Notes: generated by a model from the letters alone, not told the origin. 64,000 nucleotides of DNA from Mesocentrotus franciscanus (GCA_037976565.1 CP137668.1:36470088-36534087); one strand, 5' to 3'; positions 1 through 41,381 are shown, counted from the stretch's first letter. Numbers and translations: made by a program.

Positions 1-162
1 TTTATGTTATCAAGATCTCAACAAAGTATTTGTATCGTAATGTAAAAATACGTAATACATGTAAATCTAATTAGCACTAAATTAAAATTACATTGTTACC
101 TAATTTTCACACCTGGCTTCACAATCATTCAGGGGTGCTTCCCATATAGACTATGATAACAG

Positions 163-318
163 CGTATCACTATTTCAACCTTATACACACCTTATGCAAG
201 CAAGGAATTCTTTGATCAGAATGTTATCTGTTCTGGAAACTATTTGGGTCCACCACTAGAAAAAGAAGATATCACCTTCAACGACCTCCAAATGGACGAT
301 ATCAGCTTATCAGTCTGA
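163..318 (+). CDS. Candidate terminal coding exon of a plus-strand gene
   Basis: After an AG at 161-162, 51 codons are open to TGA at 316-318. The last part reads NYLGPPLEKEDITFNDLQMD then DISLSV, with many C-ending wobble positions (ATC ACC TTC AAC GAC CTC). An AATAAA sits at 536-541. I do not recognise the protein. A second frame is also open over 131-282 after a better acceptor (ATTCAG at 126-131), which weakens the call. Earlier exons would lie left of the window. Confidence 0.3.
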   Translation, partial: RITISTLYTPYASKEFFDQNVICSGNYLGPPLEKEDITFNDLQMDDISLSV

Positions 319-1427
319 ACAGTAAGGGCAAAGGTAGAGATTGAATGGGTGAATTAGCCCTGTTTCAACATCTTCTTGGGTGGAAGAATGAGGCTGTGTA
401 TGCACAAGATACACAGTCCACATACATGTATATATGTGTAGCTGCCTCCCTCCCCCTGCCTCCCTCCCCCTGCCCCTCCCTTCCCCCTGCCCCCAAAAAA
501 AAATGAAGAAAACAAATTGGCACTAAGGTAACTTTAATAAAATGAAGAGGCAGATAAAGATAAATCGGATTGCAAAACCATAATTGGTGGTTATACGTTT
601 ATCAATGAATTAACATTTCTGCGTGTGTCTGTAAGCACCACTACCTAAATATTATTAAACTAAGGTGGTATCGAGTACAATTATGCATTGCTTCTTGTAA
701 AAAATAAAAAAGCATCAAATGAAAATTCACAAAATTACATCAAGCAAGCCTAAATGTATGTAACCTGAGTGCAGGATCAGACATATACAATTATACATGC
801 AAGTTGATATTTCATAGGTGGAACAGTGTCAAGGCAGTAGAGCAATAAATGTAATCTAGTAAAAAGTGTGGATCAAAGCTTTGAAATCTGGCATACATAT
901 TGGGGTGGTTGTAGGGAGATACCGGTAAATGTAGATACTGTACAATATGTATACTGGACCATTGTAAACAAAAAATTTAAAAAAGATCAGTAATAATCAT
1001 CAATTACAGCCAGTAATTTTGTTTATATTACAAATATAACTAATAACTTTATTGCTCTTCTCTGGATATCAGTGGTTATTTCATTTCAAGCTTAATGGTT
1101 TGATTGGCAGTCACAGACAGCATTATGTACAGTCGAATGTACTTTGCACTCATGCAGTAAATACAGACCTGCTAGTGTACTCTTCAGATCTAGGGAATGG
1201 GCAAATATTGGATTGTTTGCTGCAGGAGATGATAAGGATGTACATGTAAGGTACACGCACTTTTGAACTCGGTAAGTTAATATTTTAAAAAATAATTTCT
1301 ACAGCACATTTCTTTACATAGTCACATTTATATCCTACCGGTATTCATTCTTCATTTCTTAACTTTAAATGAAGCTGGTACATAGAGCTTTTTTGGTAAG
1401 ACTAGTACAAGAGTAGATTACTAAAGG
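319..1427. other. Intergenic, no gene seen
   Basis: AT-rich, with a short C-rich tract near 440-495. The 65-codon ORF at 1052-1249 shows no domain. Confidence 0.5.
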
Positions 1428-1625
1428 CGTGATGACTCGGTGGTAGAGCAGTGATCTCATGACTGGTAGGTCCCGGGTTTGAAACCAAGTCGATGCGCTA
1501 TAGTTCCCTTATGGTCAGGCATTAATCCACATTACCAAGTCCCTCAGAGAGGTCTTAAAGTCATCGGTCCCCTGTTTGCTTACTTACAAGCATACACATG
1601 CTTTCTTAGCAGTCAGGTAAAACAA
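1428..1625 (+). mobile_element. tRNA-derived SINE, family 1
   Basis: The head has an A-box-like TGGTAGAGCAG and a B-box-like GGGTTTGAAACC about 40 nt on, followed by a body shared with the copy at 17156 (TTGCTTACTTACAAGCATAC, CTTAGCAGTCAGGTAA). Transcribed plus, by internal pol III-type boxes. Confidence 0.7.
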
Positions 1626-3196
1626 ACCATCAAAACCAAAGACACTTAGTACTTGCAATGATCTGGCCAACACACATGGACACCCCGCTATTCCACTCCA
1701 TATCCCAAATTCTGAAATTATTTTACAGGTGCCTGATACCAACAGACCCTAAAAAGTTACTCTGGACCCCAGGAAAAGGTTAGTGTGGGGCCTCTGCTTA
1801 AAAACTTTCATTTCATCATGCAAGATAATGAAGATATGCACTGCTTTTTCGCTGAAAATATAAATTAGGGTGGGGGAAATTCCTACAATCATCTTCTAGT
1901 AATGCCACAGGAAAAGGGGTAGGGGGTCAATATCAAAATTTTCAAACTGTATGGTTCACAGCAGCAGAGAGTAAATTACTGAAAAGGCAGCAAATTGCTT
2001 GCCCTATTTTTGTAATGGTTTACAAATCTGTATTGTTGTTCTTGCAAAGTTAGAAAAGAAAGAGTGTCATTGCAAAGTACATGCAACATTCAGTTACCAG
2101 TTATAACAGACATTCTGACAGGTGAGCCTAGTATTATGACTGGTTTGATTTACAAGGTGGAAATGCAACATCTAACAAATGCAAGCTCTAACTCAAATAC
2201 ATGTAGCTACATGTAATAGAGAGAAAGAGAGAGAGAGAGAAAGAGAGAGTAAAGAGCAAGGTGGTGCTACATTTTATAATTTAACAGTATTCAAAACACT
2301 TCTGCTGCACAATAGTCTTTTGCCATGGAAACAGCTTACATCATACTTTTCATTGGTAAGCTCCATGGTAACCTCACATCCAAATATTTCTTCTCTTCTC
2401 CAAAGATGGATTGAATTACCTCTGACAAAACAGGGTAGGTCGCTTCTTGCAATATTCTTTATTTGATATTCTAAAAATAAAAATTGCTGGCTTAATCAAT
2501 GTGATAAGTTGATATCCTCTTTGATATTAATTTCTTTTGTGTTAAGGAAAAAAAAATCACTAAAATATTTTTTTTCATTCATTTAATTGCATTCCTTTGA
2601 TATTTTTGTTTTCGTTTTTTGTTTATTGCATTCCTTTGTTTTGTTTTGTTTGTTTAATGTACCAATTCTTACAAACTCTTTGTGCCTTATGTACGATGGA
2701 ATTGATGCTATGTGCATGTATACGTTAAAACTAACATGGAGGTATTCTTTCTGAAAAAATATTTGTATATTGTGCATGCAGTCTAGTCTTGTGAAATAAA
2801 TACATGTGTGTAGGTGTGGGTGTGTGTGCGTGCCAAGCTTAACAATGAAAAGAAGTATGATTTATAATACCCACTTGTACCTGAATAACACTATAGGAAT
2901 TTCATCAAATCGGAGAGCTATAAATGTAAACAAACATTTAACATATTCAGTACATATCGCAACAAAGTGTCGCATTACCTTGACGTGAAAGCCTCTACTA
3001 ACCGAAGTTCAAAGGCACAGAGACAATGGCAATCTATTCATGCACGCATGTCTTTAGCGGTTGATTAACAAATATGATCATCAGTCCAGCATTGTAATTC
3101 TCCTTATACAAACAGAGGTACAGTTTGCTAGTGCATGATGTTTGACTGAGTAAACATTAGATGCAGTGGGCCAATGCAAGTCTTTAAGGTACATGT
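1626..3196. other. Intergenic, no gene seen
   Basis: AT-rich sequence with a GA run and a TTTTGTTTTGTTTG stretch near 2605-2655. ORFs present are short and unrecognised. Confidence 0.5.
2218..2252. repeat. GA-rich simple repeat
   Basis: Imperfect (GA)n run in intergenic sequence. Nothing else of note around it. Confidence 0.8.
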
Positions 3197-3760
3197 AGAA
3201 GTCGATATCTTTAATACACTTATCTATATTCTGTAGATTACTGAACCAGGGGGGCCTAGATTAGAATCCATTAACCAAATTATCTACTTCTTCTTCAATC
3301 TTGGTAGGCTCAGGCAAAGTCAACAATTCACAGTACACTGTAGGTACATGTTCATGTATTGAATGCATTTCAGTGGACTCTAGATTCTAGGTAGAAGTCA
3401 ATATCGCACACTGATCTATATTCTTTAGATTACTGAACTAGGGGGCCTAGATTAGAATTCATTAACAGAATTATCTATAGACTTCTTCTGCAATCTTGGT
3501 CAGACCTGGGCCCCGTCTTATAAAAAGTTGATATCAATCGCAACTTATTTGCAATTGATATCAATAGTAAATATGTACATAAGAGATAGGAGATTTGATT
3601 AGTGGACTTGCGATTGATTTGGATTAATCACACGTCTTTATAAGACAGGGCCCAGATCTTGGTAGGCTCAGGCAAATTAGTCAACAAAGCAGTTTACCGT
3701 ACACTGTAGGTACATGTACGTGTTCATGTCTTGCTTGCATTTCAGTGGATTCTAGATGCT
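3197..3760. repeat. Local tandem duplication, two units, second unit interrupted
   Basis: Unit 1 (about 3197-3396) and unit 2 (about 3397-3760) share, in order, AGAAGTC, ATATTCTGTAGATTACTGAA, GGCCTAGATTAGAAT, AATCTTGGT, CACTGTAGGTACATG and CATTTCAGTGGA. Unit 2 is longer because an element of about 150 bp is inserted at AATCTTGGT. Confidence 0.75.
3506..3655. mobile_element. GGGCCC-ended inverted-repeat element (150 bp) inside the duplication
   Basis: Ends CTGGGCCCCGTCTTATAAA and its near complement TTTATAAGACAGGGCCCAG. ATCTTGGT occurs on both sides, while the uninterrupted unit has it once, so it reads as the target duplication. Relatives lie at about 18350-18482, 13427-13644 and 39781-39944. 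Confidence 0.65.
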
Positions 3761-4829
3761 TCTATCCATCTATCTTTACATACTAAGTACAATTGTATTT
3801 GGTTTCAAAATGTACATTTTAGTGATCTTTTGCTGTTGTCAGAGTTGGTGATATATCAGTGATTTAATTCAAATTTTTAATCGAGGTTGAAAAAAAGTTG
3901 TTGAAAAGACTTGAATCTCTCTTTATATCTTTCTTTCTAAATCTATCTCTCTTTTTCTCTCTCTCTCTCTCTGTATCCCATTCTTTTTTGGCTTTTCCAT
4001 CTACATGTATTATGTCTCTCTTTCTTCTAACAATAGAATAATTACATTGGTGATGGCAATATGATGGTAAAGATGCTGACACTGCTGCTGCTGCTGCTGA
4101 TGATGATAATAATGATGATGATAACCACCATCATCATCACCATCAATCCTTAACTTGTTCAATCTATCTTTCTTTCATGTTATTTCCTGAACAACATTTC
4201 AATTCTCTGCCCATGTACTCTTTTATATTATCCCACTCTATTGCTCAGTCAGCACTCCCATTCAAAGAATAAATCACTGGTACTAGACAATGCAAACTGT
4301 GAATATAGTAAATGCTTAGATTCGATATAAATTAGATTCCCACCATGGAGCGGCAATGTGGCCTTCAGAAGTGTTACTGCTGGTGATGCAACTGAATTCA
4401 AAGTTGTGATGAATAAGGAGAAAGGAATGGTGAAAAGCCCACTAGAACTATTGTAATATTCTTTTTTTTATATTTCTATTTTTAGTTCAGTTCAGTTCAT
4501 GTGAAGTGAAACCAAACATTGTTAGCCACAGATTGCTATATAAGTCTACTGCACAGTTAGTATCATGATATTCATCTGTTTTTATTTCTACTTCAGTTCA
4601 CTTTAGTAGTTTGTTACACTTGAAGCAAAGATTTCTGAGAATTGACAGTTTTTTTTCCATACTGTCTGATCACCAAGAAAAATTCCTTTAAATGTTTTGT
4701 ATTTAATGATGCAAGAACTTGAAACACTAATGAAAATAAAATTAATTTTCAAATTTAGTGAACAAACACCCCAAAAAAAAAAAAAAAAATAGTGGTTAGG
4801 GATACCCTGCCTACAAATGTGTACCGGTA
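3761..4829. other. Intergenic, simple repeats only
   Basis: CT run near 3950-3972, and CTG then ATG/ATC triplets near 4080-4140. No supported gene. Confidence 0.5.
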
Positions 4830-5105
4830 TACATGTGGGGTGTTGTGGTAGAGTGGTTCATTCACATGACTCTCAATCAAAACTTGAGGGTTTTGAATCC
4901 CAGCCCAGCACTACTATCCTTTGGCAAGACATTAATCCACGCTTGCCACTCTCCACCCATGTTTCCATTTACATGGACACCCAATATATGCCAGAAAGTG
5001 CTTAAGTATTTGGCTGCTTGGCTTATATTGCCGGGGTAATAAAATGCTGAGCAGGGTCATGGTGTGATAGACATGAGTGCTTATACTGTGCTATACAAGA
5101 AGCCA
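4830..5105 (+). mobile_element. tRNA-derived SINE, family 2, diverged copy
   Basis: Head GTGGTAGAGTGG with a degenerate B box, then CCTTTGGCAAGACATTAATC and the GCCGGGGTAATAA / ACATGAGTGCTTATAC tail shared with the copies at 14120 and 20521. Short ORFs over it are spurious. Confidence 0.6.
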
Positions 5106-5870
5106 CCATTAGTATTATTAACAGCCAATACCGGTAATCTAGATTTAATATTACATTATTATTATTTTTTGTTGTTTTGGTGTCATGACTTGAAAAACAC
5201 AAAAGAAACTGTCTAATTTGCGTGAAATTCAAGATTTACTTAAATTTCAGAAACTTTAAAGACTGAAAAATACAAATCTTTTACGCCGATGATTTTACAA
5301 ACACCACACTACAATGTACATGTAGTTCACCAAATAAAACTATAGCCTAGGCTACATTTGAAATAGAGATGAATCTCACTGCATGCTGAAGTCATCATTA
5401 TCAAGAAAATAATTCCTTGACAGTTTCCATTTTATTAATTATTATAACAGTAGGGCTAACGGCCATTGCAAAATTAAAGTGCAAGTTAAATTCATTATTT
5501 CCTCACAACACGAAACCATTCATTATTGTGACTGATTTGTGACATATACTATGATTAAATAATAAACATATGTCACAAATCGGTCGCAAAATTTCACAAA
5601 AACTAAAGTCATGTAAACACTAACTTCAAAGCCATAATTAAATTAAAATATTTTCTTTAGACTTTACATCAAATTGTTCTTTTTATTTAAATTCACCTTA
5701 AAATCAGAATCAATCCTAGTGAACGAAATGCAAATAATGTTATTGTGCCAAGGCGCATGCATGGCGTGAGCATTATGGTACGTAATTGCACTCAAAGCTA
5801 AATGAAATTATTGCTTCTTAAATAATAAGTTTTACGTTCATTCATGTTATTTTCCTACTTGGTACTGTAG

Positions 5871-5963
5871 GAAATCAAGGACACCGACTTGAATTCGTGG
5901 GACTATCCCCGGACTAACATTACTACGGCAACAGTCGACAGCGAAGTGCGACAACGGGCATGA
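5871..5963 (+). CDS. Candidate terminal coding exon, plus strand
   Basis: A strong acceptor (pyrimidine tract then TACTGTAG|GAAATC) opens a 30-codon frame, EIKDTDLNSWDYPRTNITTA then TVDSEVRQRA, ending in TGA. Base composition shifts to CpG-rich here. No upstream partner exon is recognised on this strand, so it may simply be part of a CpG-rich promoter region. Confidence 0.22.
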   Translation, partial: EIKDTDLNSWDYPRTNITTATVDSEVRQRA

Positions 5964-6075
5964 CGGGGCTGCGATACAGCTCGCTGTCAGATGATTTATG
6001 TTTTTCAACATTATTTATATTGTAAATGAATCCTAGCATCATGACAAAATTAATAAGAAAATTAAGGAGTATAAC

Positions 6076-6360
6076 TTACCAATCAAATGGTCTGTAGGTA
6101 TGTCGTACGGTGAAAACCGTCAAATTGAACACAAATTTCGTCCACGTTCTCGTTCTTTCGAAAGACGCGCTTGTCTTGTTTCTGCTCTCAGCTCAATGTA
6201 CGTTGGGTGTATACCGTATGTGGCGGAGTTGGTGGCGGATACCAGTTGCACAGTACAGCTAGTAGCGCACCTGTTAACATTTTTTCGTGCGTTGGCGCCG
6301 ACGCCTACTACTACTAGCTTGGTGGCGCCGCTAAAAAGTGGTTGGAGGTGGTGGGTGTGA
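6076..6360 (-). other. Candidate non-coding first exon and promoter of a minus-strand transcript
   Basis: On the minus strand a consensus donor (TTTGATTG|GTAAGTTAT) ends a CpG-rich stretch of about 285 nt without a long ORF, typical of a first exon. No matching coding exons are recognisable at lower coordinates. An 86-codon plus-strand ORF over the same bases looks like chance in a GC-rich segment. Confidence 0.25.
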
Positions 6361-7739
6361 ATGCGATGTACAAATCTTTGATGAACAATGAGTAAATGTT
6401 TTTTTTTTATAACTGTAATATATAATGGAAAAAAGGAATTTCGATCTCTTGTCTTTCATCTTGAGATGTCTGCAAATGTCAAGGTCATGATAATATTATT
6501 AAGTGTACATTTTTGAAAATAATATACATGTACTAAATGTTCTCTTTCAATCAATTTTATCAATATGTTTTAATAAATACAGGTCGTGACATCATTTTCT
6601 AACAAGGTATGATCATCCATTTATCTTTTAACCAAAATGAATTCTATCTAGCTATCTTGGACAAATAATACTTCTTTCTAGTAATCTAAGTATTGGTAAT
6701 TCTGGTATAAATAACTGTGAAACCAGACAAGACTGAAAGTATCTCATCAACACATTTACTTTTATGGAAAGATATGGTGAAGAAAGAAAGCAGTAAGGTT
6801 GGTCTAAATGAGGAGGATGCTTGAGACAAGAAGAAGTGGAGGGAGCTAGGAGTGTCATCATGGCGTGAAAGTCAGTGACCCCACGTAATTAGAGAGAAAA
6901 TCTTACTTTAATAAATGATGATGATGGTGTTATAATAAGCATGCCCCCCATATAACATGGTTTGGAAAAATTACTTGAGACGTGAGTTTTTAATGCTGTT
7001 TTTCAATTATGTTGTGTGCTGGTGAAATGTGTTGCAATGCACCAAAGTTCTCCCAGGGACACTTAAATTTCCAAGCGCTATCCGAAATCCATTTAAAGGT
7101 GGTATCAACTTTACATAAATTCTTTTCTCATACATTTCTCGGTTAGACGACTTTATACAAAATTATGTTTGGAAATGTGAAGTAAGAGTTGTATTTGAAA
7201 AGCACATGGACAATTATAGTCTTCATGTTGTGGAGGTGTTGTGAATCTGTGAAATAAGAAACACTTTCACAAAGACTTCAAGAAAGCAACTCAAGGGCAA
7301 TTTCAATACACGATTGAACTGCACTTTGAAATCCTGTCTGGATTATGTAATATGTCATTGAAATGCTCATGTAGGTGTTGAAGGAGGCTACTGGAATTGC
7401 CCTTGGACTGATATCTTGAAGTTCTTCATGAACATGTTTACAGCTTATACTATGCTTCATTCCCCACTATTATTTGATTAGCCTGTGCTCAATATAAGGC
7501 AATGTAATTTGTTTCCTTTGGGTGTGGTTTGTCTGTTACAATGATCAATACGTCAGAGTATGTAGAATACTATTGAGGATGACATGTACACAGCAACTGT
7601 TGATTCAACATTTGGAATTTCTTCCTGACATAATATCTGAAAATTTCATATCAGAGTAATACAATAGTATCATGAAGATGCATTTCTTTATCATGATAGT
7701 TATCATTTTTCAGTTAAAAAGAAATTGATGTCTACAGAT
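6361..7739. other. Intergenic, no gene seen
   Basis: No conserved protein frame on either strand. Short ORFs at 6652-6861 and 7278-7460 (minus) are unrecognised. Confidence 0.5.
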
Positions 7740-8000
7740 GATTGAATTGGAAAAAAAAAGAGTTTTGTGAGATAAAAGGAGTCGAGTCAATTGTGTGTGT
7801 TAAAGAGAAAGACCAGTTCTGGTCATGCGATTGCATTGTGAAAGAAACGTTGTGGAATCGATCAGAAAAGGTTGATCATCTAGCATATAAGTATTGGTGT
7901 GTACTGCAAGGTTCTGGAATCATCAAAATGATAAGAAATTTGGCCCAGTCTTGGTAAAGTTACAAGCACTGTACACAGAAAGATGTATATGGGACTACGC
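7740..8000 (+). repeat. Dispersed repeat with ORF fragment, copy A
   Basis: From about 7800 it matches 61772-61972 at roughly 95%. A plus-strand frame (7742-7957) includes CDCIVKETLWNRSEKVDHLA then YKYWCVLQGSGIIKMIRNLA and QSW, then TAA. The family is not recognised; probably the 3' end of a transposon or dispersed gene. Confidence 0.6.
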
Positions 8001-11000
8001 GACCACGTGCGCGATATCTATTTGGTCCCAATAGATATAATAATTTACCAAATATATCAATTGTAGGCGGTTTCCCGACTTTCCCGGCAAAGTTTGTATC
8101 ATCACGTATTAGTCAAAACATATTCTTTCACATGATTGGTAATGAGAGCTTCCATTTCATTTTTTAAGACAGGGGCGTTTCCAAAACTGGTCTATACCTT
8201 GAATGTGGTTACAATGACATAGGCCTTTAATGCTGCCAGTCAAAGACTGAAATAAAGCAAACAGGAACTTCAGCTGGTTGAGATTTGTTTAGGACACACA
8301 TTTAATCTCCTCTCTACAATAGACATATTGAGCAATATTGCACTTGGTAGAAAAGGAAAATCTTATGTGGTAAGTAGCTCAATTACAACACTACAGAGTA
8401 TAAATGAGAGATGACATGAATGATAGAAAGTAATGGTGTCTTGATTGTTTATACACCTTGAAGTAACCATTTCCTTCCTTCTTTCCCTTTTTTAAGATAA
8501 CAATTTAGATGTACAAATACATTTCTAGCAATAATGGGATTATATAGGTACAGACATAATGGTATTCCATCAGTATATTTAGTTTCCCAAACATGTACTT
8601 AAAAAACCTACAGTGATCGAGGAAACATTGGAATTCTGATACTGTGCATCATATCAGTTTAAGAAGGAAGTATATTCTAAACAAATTGATGTGAATAAAA
8701 GCTGAAGAATACAGTCATACACAAATATACTCATGATGATTGGGAAAAAAGTCTCTGGAAATGAAAGATGGATATTTTGTGATGTTGCACTCTTTAAAAG
8801 ATGTACAACTCTTGCAAAAATAGAAATATAGTTTCTTTAAATCTTGAGCTTATGTTCACATCATATTGTTACCTATCTGTCATCAACTATCCAAAGTCTC
8901 AAAGACCTGGTAAATCCTTGGCCTCTTTAATGTATGTCTACCTTGACTGAAGAGGAATAACTCACAGACAAAAGTTGGAAAATTGGATATGAATTTGTCA
9001 CTTTACACTTATACTTTTTACATATTTGGGTGTATCTGAAAACATATGAATCAATTACAAACAATGTCCAGATATTAATCCCTAAAATTAATTAATCAGG
9101 AGATGATGTTTTTTTATTGCTTTGCACATGAGCAAAAACCTATAAAACGAAAACAATGAGTTTCAACTCCTTTATATAATCATTTCCCAGTGAAGAATAG
9201 TATCACAAAATCACTTCAACAGAGAAAACACATGAACAAATGATTTTTATAATTGATTAGAACTTGTATGTGACAGGGCAGAGCTGTACTGAAATTGAAT
9301 AAGTGCTATGGAATAACAATGACCATCCACAATGGTGGCTGGATAGCTTATTTGTAAAATGTTTAAATTGTTGCACATGAACAAACACTGTCGACTTTGT
9401 TGCCTTACTAATCATTGCAAACCAATTTTGTATGGAAAAGGATTATATGTTACATCAATCTAATTGTGAGTGTTATTTCAGAATGTGCATTAAGCTGCTT
9501 GATATCTGCACAATCTTAAATACTTTAAAGATTGGAAGCCAAATACAAAAAAACATTTTGATCAAATAAAACTTACTGGGTACTTTAAGACAAATTTTCA
9601 CGACATGAAACTTTTGCTCATTGTGTGTTATAGATGTTGTCCTGAAAAAAAACTTTTGTGAATCACAAAAATTCAATTTGGTTATTCTGTTGTTTCATCT
9701 CATGAAACTTTTGACACCATTTTAAAGACCTTCAACAATTGAGCCACATGCACTAGGTTTAAAACTGCAATCAAGACAGTTTCTTACATTCAAAGACAGA
9801 TTAATTGGAAGGTATATATTGTGATTCATGAATACTGTTACCCCAAACAAATGTTCCTTGCCAACGGAAAAAGAAAGATACAAAATCAATGAACTTACAT
9901 TAAATAAGTTTCGTTTATAGCGTAGTTTTGTTTTTTATTGTTTTTTTTTACTTGTGCTTTACAGATTAAAATGAGGTGAAGAGAGGAAATCATAGCATTA
10001 ATGCATAGGTAACTTCTTCATCGCAATCATAATAAATAGCTGCATGTTCGTGTCGAAATAATTAAGAACATATAACTACATCACAAATTTTGAAATGCTA
10101 ATCAACGTTTTTTCAATGTCGAAACTGTTTAATAGAGATATTTGCTCACTCGCCACATAATATAAGTCTAAACATGCTGTCCATAATTTGAATTTGACAA
10201 ATGTAATGTAATAATACAAATGGGATGAACAGGGCAGAAGAAAATCACAAATAGCATTACATAACAACTGATATACTTTTTTACAAAATATTGAACTTGT
10301 AGTCAGAGGAAAACTTTCAGTAGAAAACAAAGTCTAAAAGATTCAACAAGGAAGGGACAAAATAGAAAACAAACATTTCATACTCTTAGTATACTTTAAT
10401 ACATCTTTTGGAATGTTACACTCCTTGTTATAAACATAATGCCACGCATACTTACTTTATACTATAGAAAGATAATATGCACATGCATGATATTGTTCAA
10501 ATCAAATACATCTTCGCTTCGTTTTCTTTAATAACTTGTTCATAAATTATAATCATGCACAAATATTGTATAAAGCACAATGAATCACTTACGGAGGAAG
10601 TTAGCCTTTAGATATCTCCAGAAATCTAACACTTGCATTCTCACATATAGATTACATTCAAGCAAGACTGTTAAATAAACAGAGTATGGTAGAAACAAAA
10701 ATAGGGAAGCAATTATGTTTGTAACTCTTGAATGATTTTTATCAGCACAAAATATTTTCACTTTAGGAATCTCTAAGAGGATAGGCTAACATATTTTATT
10801 AGTTTTGTTATATGATTTTTCTCTAATATATGGAGAAAATTCACTTCTATTTTTTTGAAACACAACTATTGATGGTGAATGATTATCAATATCAGAAAAA
10901 ATTGAGATATGCTTCACCAATATATTTTTTTGTTTAAAGCTGTCAAATACCCCATAGTGAAGAAATGCACAATCCGCACTAAACTCTCATAGAATCTCTC

Positions 11001-13224
11001 TATCTGTAACGTCAAATATTAATTAACATATCACGTGCTGCACATCTTCATACTGATAGCTTTCTAGAATGTTTTCTAGATTCCCTATTGTAAGTATACA
11101 TCATTTGTTATCATACAAAGAACAATCTAGAATCAAAAACCTGTACATACATTTGCAGACCCATATTTTCTTTCCATCTACTGCTGTATAAATGTAAGTA
11201 TAAATAGATAGCATAGATGTTTATGTGTATGTTAGTGAGGTTGATATTTGCTTGAATATAATTTGTACAACAGCAGGATCTTGACACCTGTTATGATCTA
11301 AATATGAAAATCATAAATCTGATGTTATTTCTGAGGCAGACCTTTTCCACATTACGAACTACATAGATATAATAGGTTTCAAGAGACACATTCATTGAAA
11401 AGGAACATTTCTTACAAACATTGAGTAATTAACCTCACTTCACAACATGCATTTCCTGCTTCTATGTTTCATTTGAACTAGGAACAAATGTGAAATCTTG
11501 TAAAACTTGATATATGAAGTAAGTCATCTGGGGGAATCCCCTTGTAGATTTGGCATGGTGCAATGCTGACGATTCTTTTGCATGCAATAAGCAAGATGTT
11601 TACTTTCTCACCAGTAATATGAATCTGGGTTAAAAACACATCATACATATCACTATCTTTGTCTATCATAAACATGAAAGCAAACTCACAGTAAATCTGC
11701 TATTTAGGTCACGAACAAGTGGGTCAATCTTTATCATTTCATTTCAATTTCTATATCTGTAATAGCATACAAGAGGCAAGATGTATTTCTCATTTGATTA
11801 TATTTGCGCAAGTATTTTTACTTCCAGACAATTTCATCTAACAATGGACTGGAATAACCTGTAACAAGTGAAAGAAGACTGAATGGATGAAAGAAAGACT
11901 GATACATATCAAACAGTTCTAGCTTAAAATTGACAATTATCAGTGATATTTGCCTTATTTTGTAAAATTTGAAATAAATTTACCAAAAATTAGTAACACC
12001 TTCCCGCTCCCATCAGGAAATCTGTCTAATAGGTAGTACATGAATAACTTTTGTGATTTTTAAAGACCAATAATACAGTTTTATCCTTGCTACATTGCTT
12101 GACATAAGATACATCTCGAAATCTAATAAATAGATCTTTTTTTGGATTCTCTGGTACATTAAATTTGCTCATAGATCTTGGAATAAACAACTCTTTTCTA
12201 AAAATACACAAACAGCTCCTATCTATCAGCCCTACTCAGTACTACACTACTCCTCTGTTGGTTTTCTACTGTCCATAGGAGGTCTCCTTTGATATTCCAA
12301 TGAGGTATGGACCTCCTGCTCTTCCCATCTAAGTTCGCTCTCTGGAAGTCTGTCTGTCTTTCTTTCTTTCTTTCTTGACTATAGATGTTTCTAGGAAAGA
12401 TTCTTTATGACAACTCCAACCTGAGCACCAAATGAAAATGGAGAGAAAAGGAGGAACAATGAACATGAAAATAAAGAAAATATTCTTTCCCTAATTATAT
12501 TCCTAATTAATTAATACACTTTACTTGTCTGACTATTACAAATTTAACTCAAATAGAATATCTTTTCTCTTGGGGGTTCTTCATCAAATCGCATGAGATT
12601 ATATGATTATGTGTGACACATTTTTAAAATTTGATTACTACTCCTGGTGGTATTCCGAGGCATGGTAATGTCCAGTAAAGTACAGTGGAACCATGTATAA
12701 CAAACTCTTCGGGACTAATGAAATTACCTTGTTTTACAAGGCCCCTTAAACATTACGATACAGAGAACTGGGACTACCACTATTACATTGTTATAATGAG
12801 TGTTGAATAATGTTCTGAATGGCAGGATTCCCCCGTAATACCTAAGACACACCAACAAGACAGACAGAATTACAAAGAATTACATTACCCACAATGTTCA
12901 AGATTTAGGCAGTTTGGAGTTAACACGTAATTAAGGCTTCTATCAATCTTAAGCTTCAGTGATCTCAAGGCAGCAGACAGCAAGAAACTCAGTGAAAAAT
13001 CTTTTGGCTTGCGAAAGTCCACAGGAGTAGATGAAAGCTTTGCTACTAACTTCTAAGGTTGGTAGAAGCCTAAATTACATGTTATGATCACCCCCAACCA
13101 ATGAAAGGTTTCTGTATCTGTTTGGAGTTAGTGTAGAATAAGTTTGGTGGTGTGGCTGAGGTATACTCTGTGAACCAAAAGCAAAAACGATAAACATTGA
13201 ATTATCCCAAAATAACATTGCTAC
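8001..13224 (-). other. NSF 3' flank, probably 3' UTR in its right part
   Basis: No coding exon is recognised. The NSF stop is at 13225, so the 3' UTR must begin here; I cannot fix its end because TTTATT (AATAAA on the minus strand) occurs several times far away, for example 10795. A hydrophilic minus-strand frame ending at 12247 (ELRWEEQEVHTSLEYQRRPP then MDSRKPTEE) is open but fits no NSF splice phase cleanly. Confidence 0.4.

Positions 13225-41381
<28,157 letters not shown>

Noticed and set aside
1428..1500. Possible functional tRNA gene
   Set aside because: A and B boxes are present, but no cloverleaf can be closed and the sequence continues into a repeated SINE body.
6100..6360. 86-codon plus-strand ORF in a CpG-rich segment
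   Set aside because: Composition-driven; the opposite strand has a better explanation as a first exon with a consensus donor.
12247..12370. Minus-strand frame ELRWEEQEVHTSLEYQ... as an alternative last NSF exon
   Set aside because: The only nearby AG gives the wrong phase for that frame, the upstream part is a GAAA simple repeat, and no similarity to NSF tails is seen.
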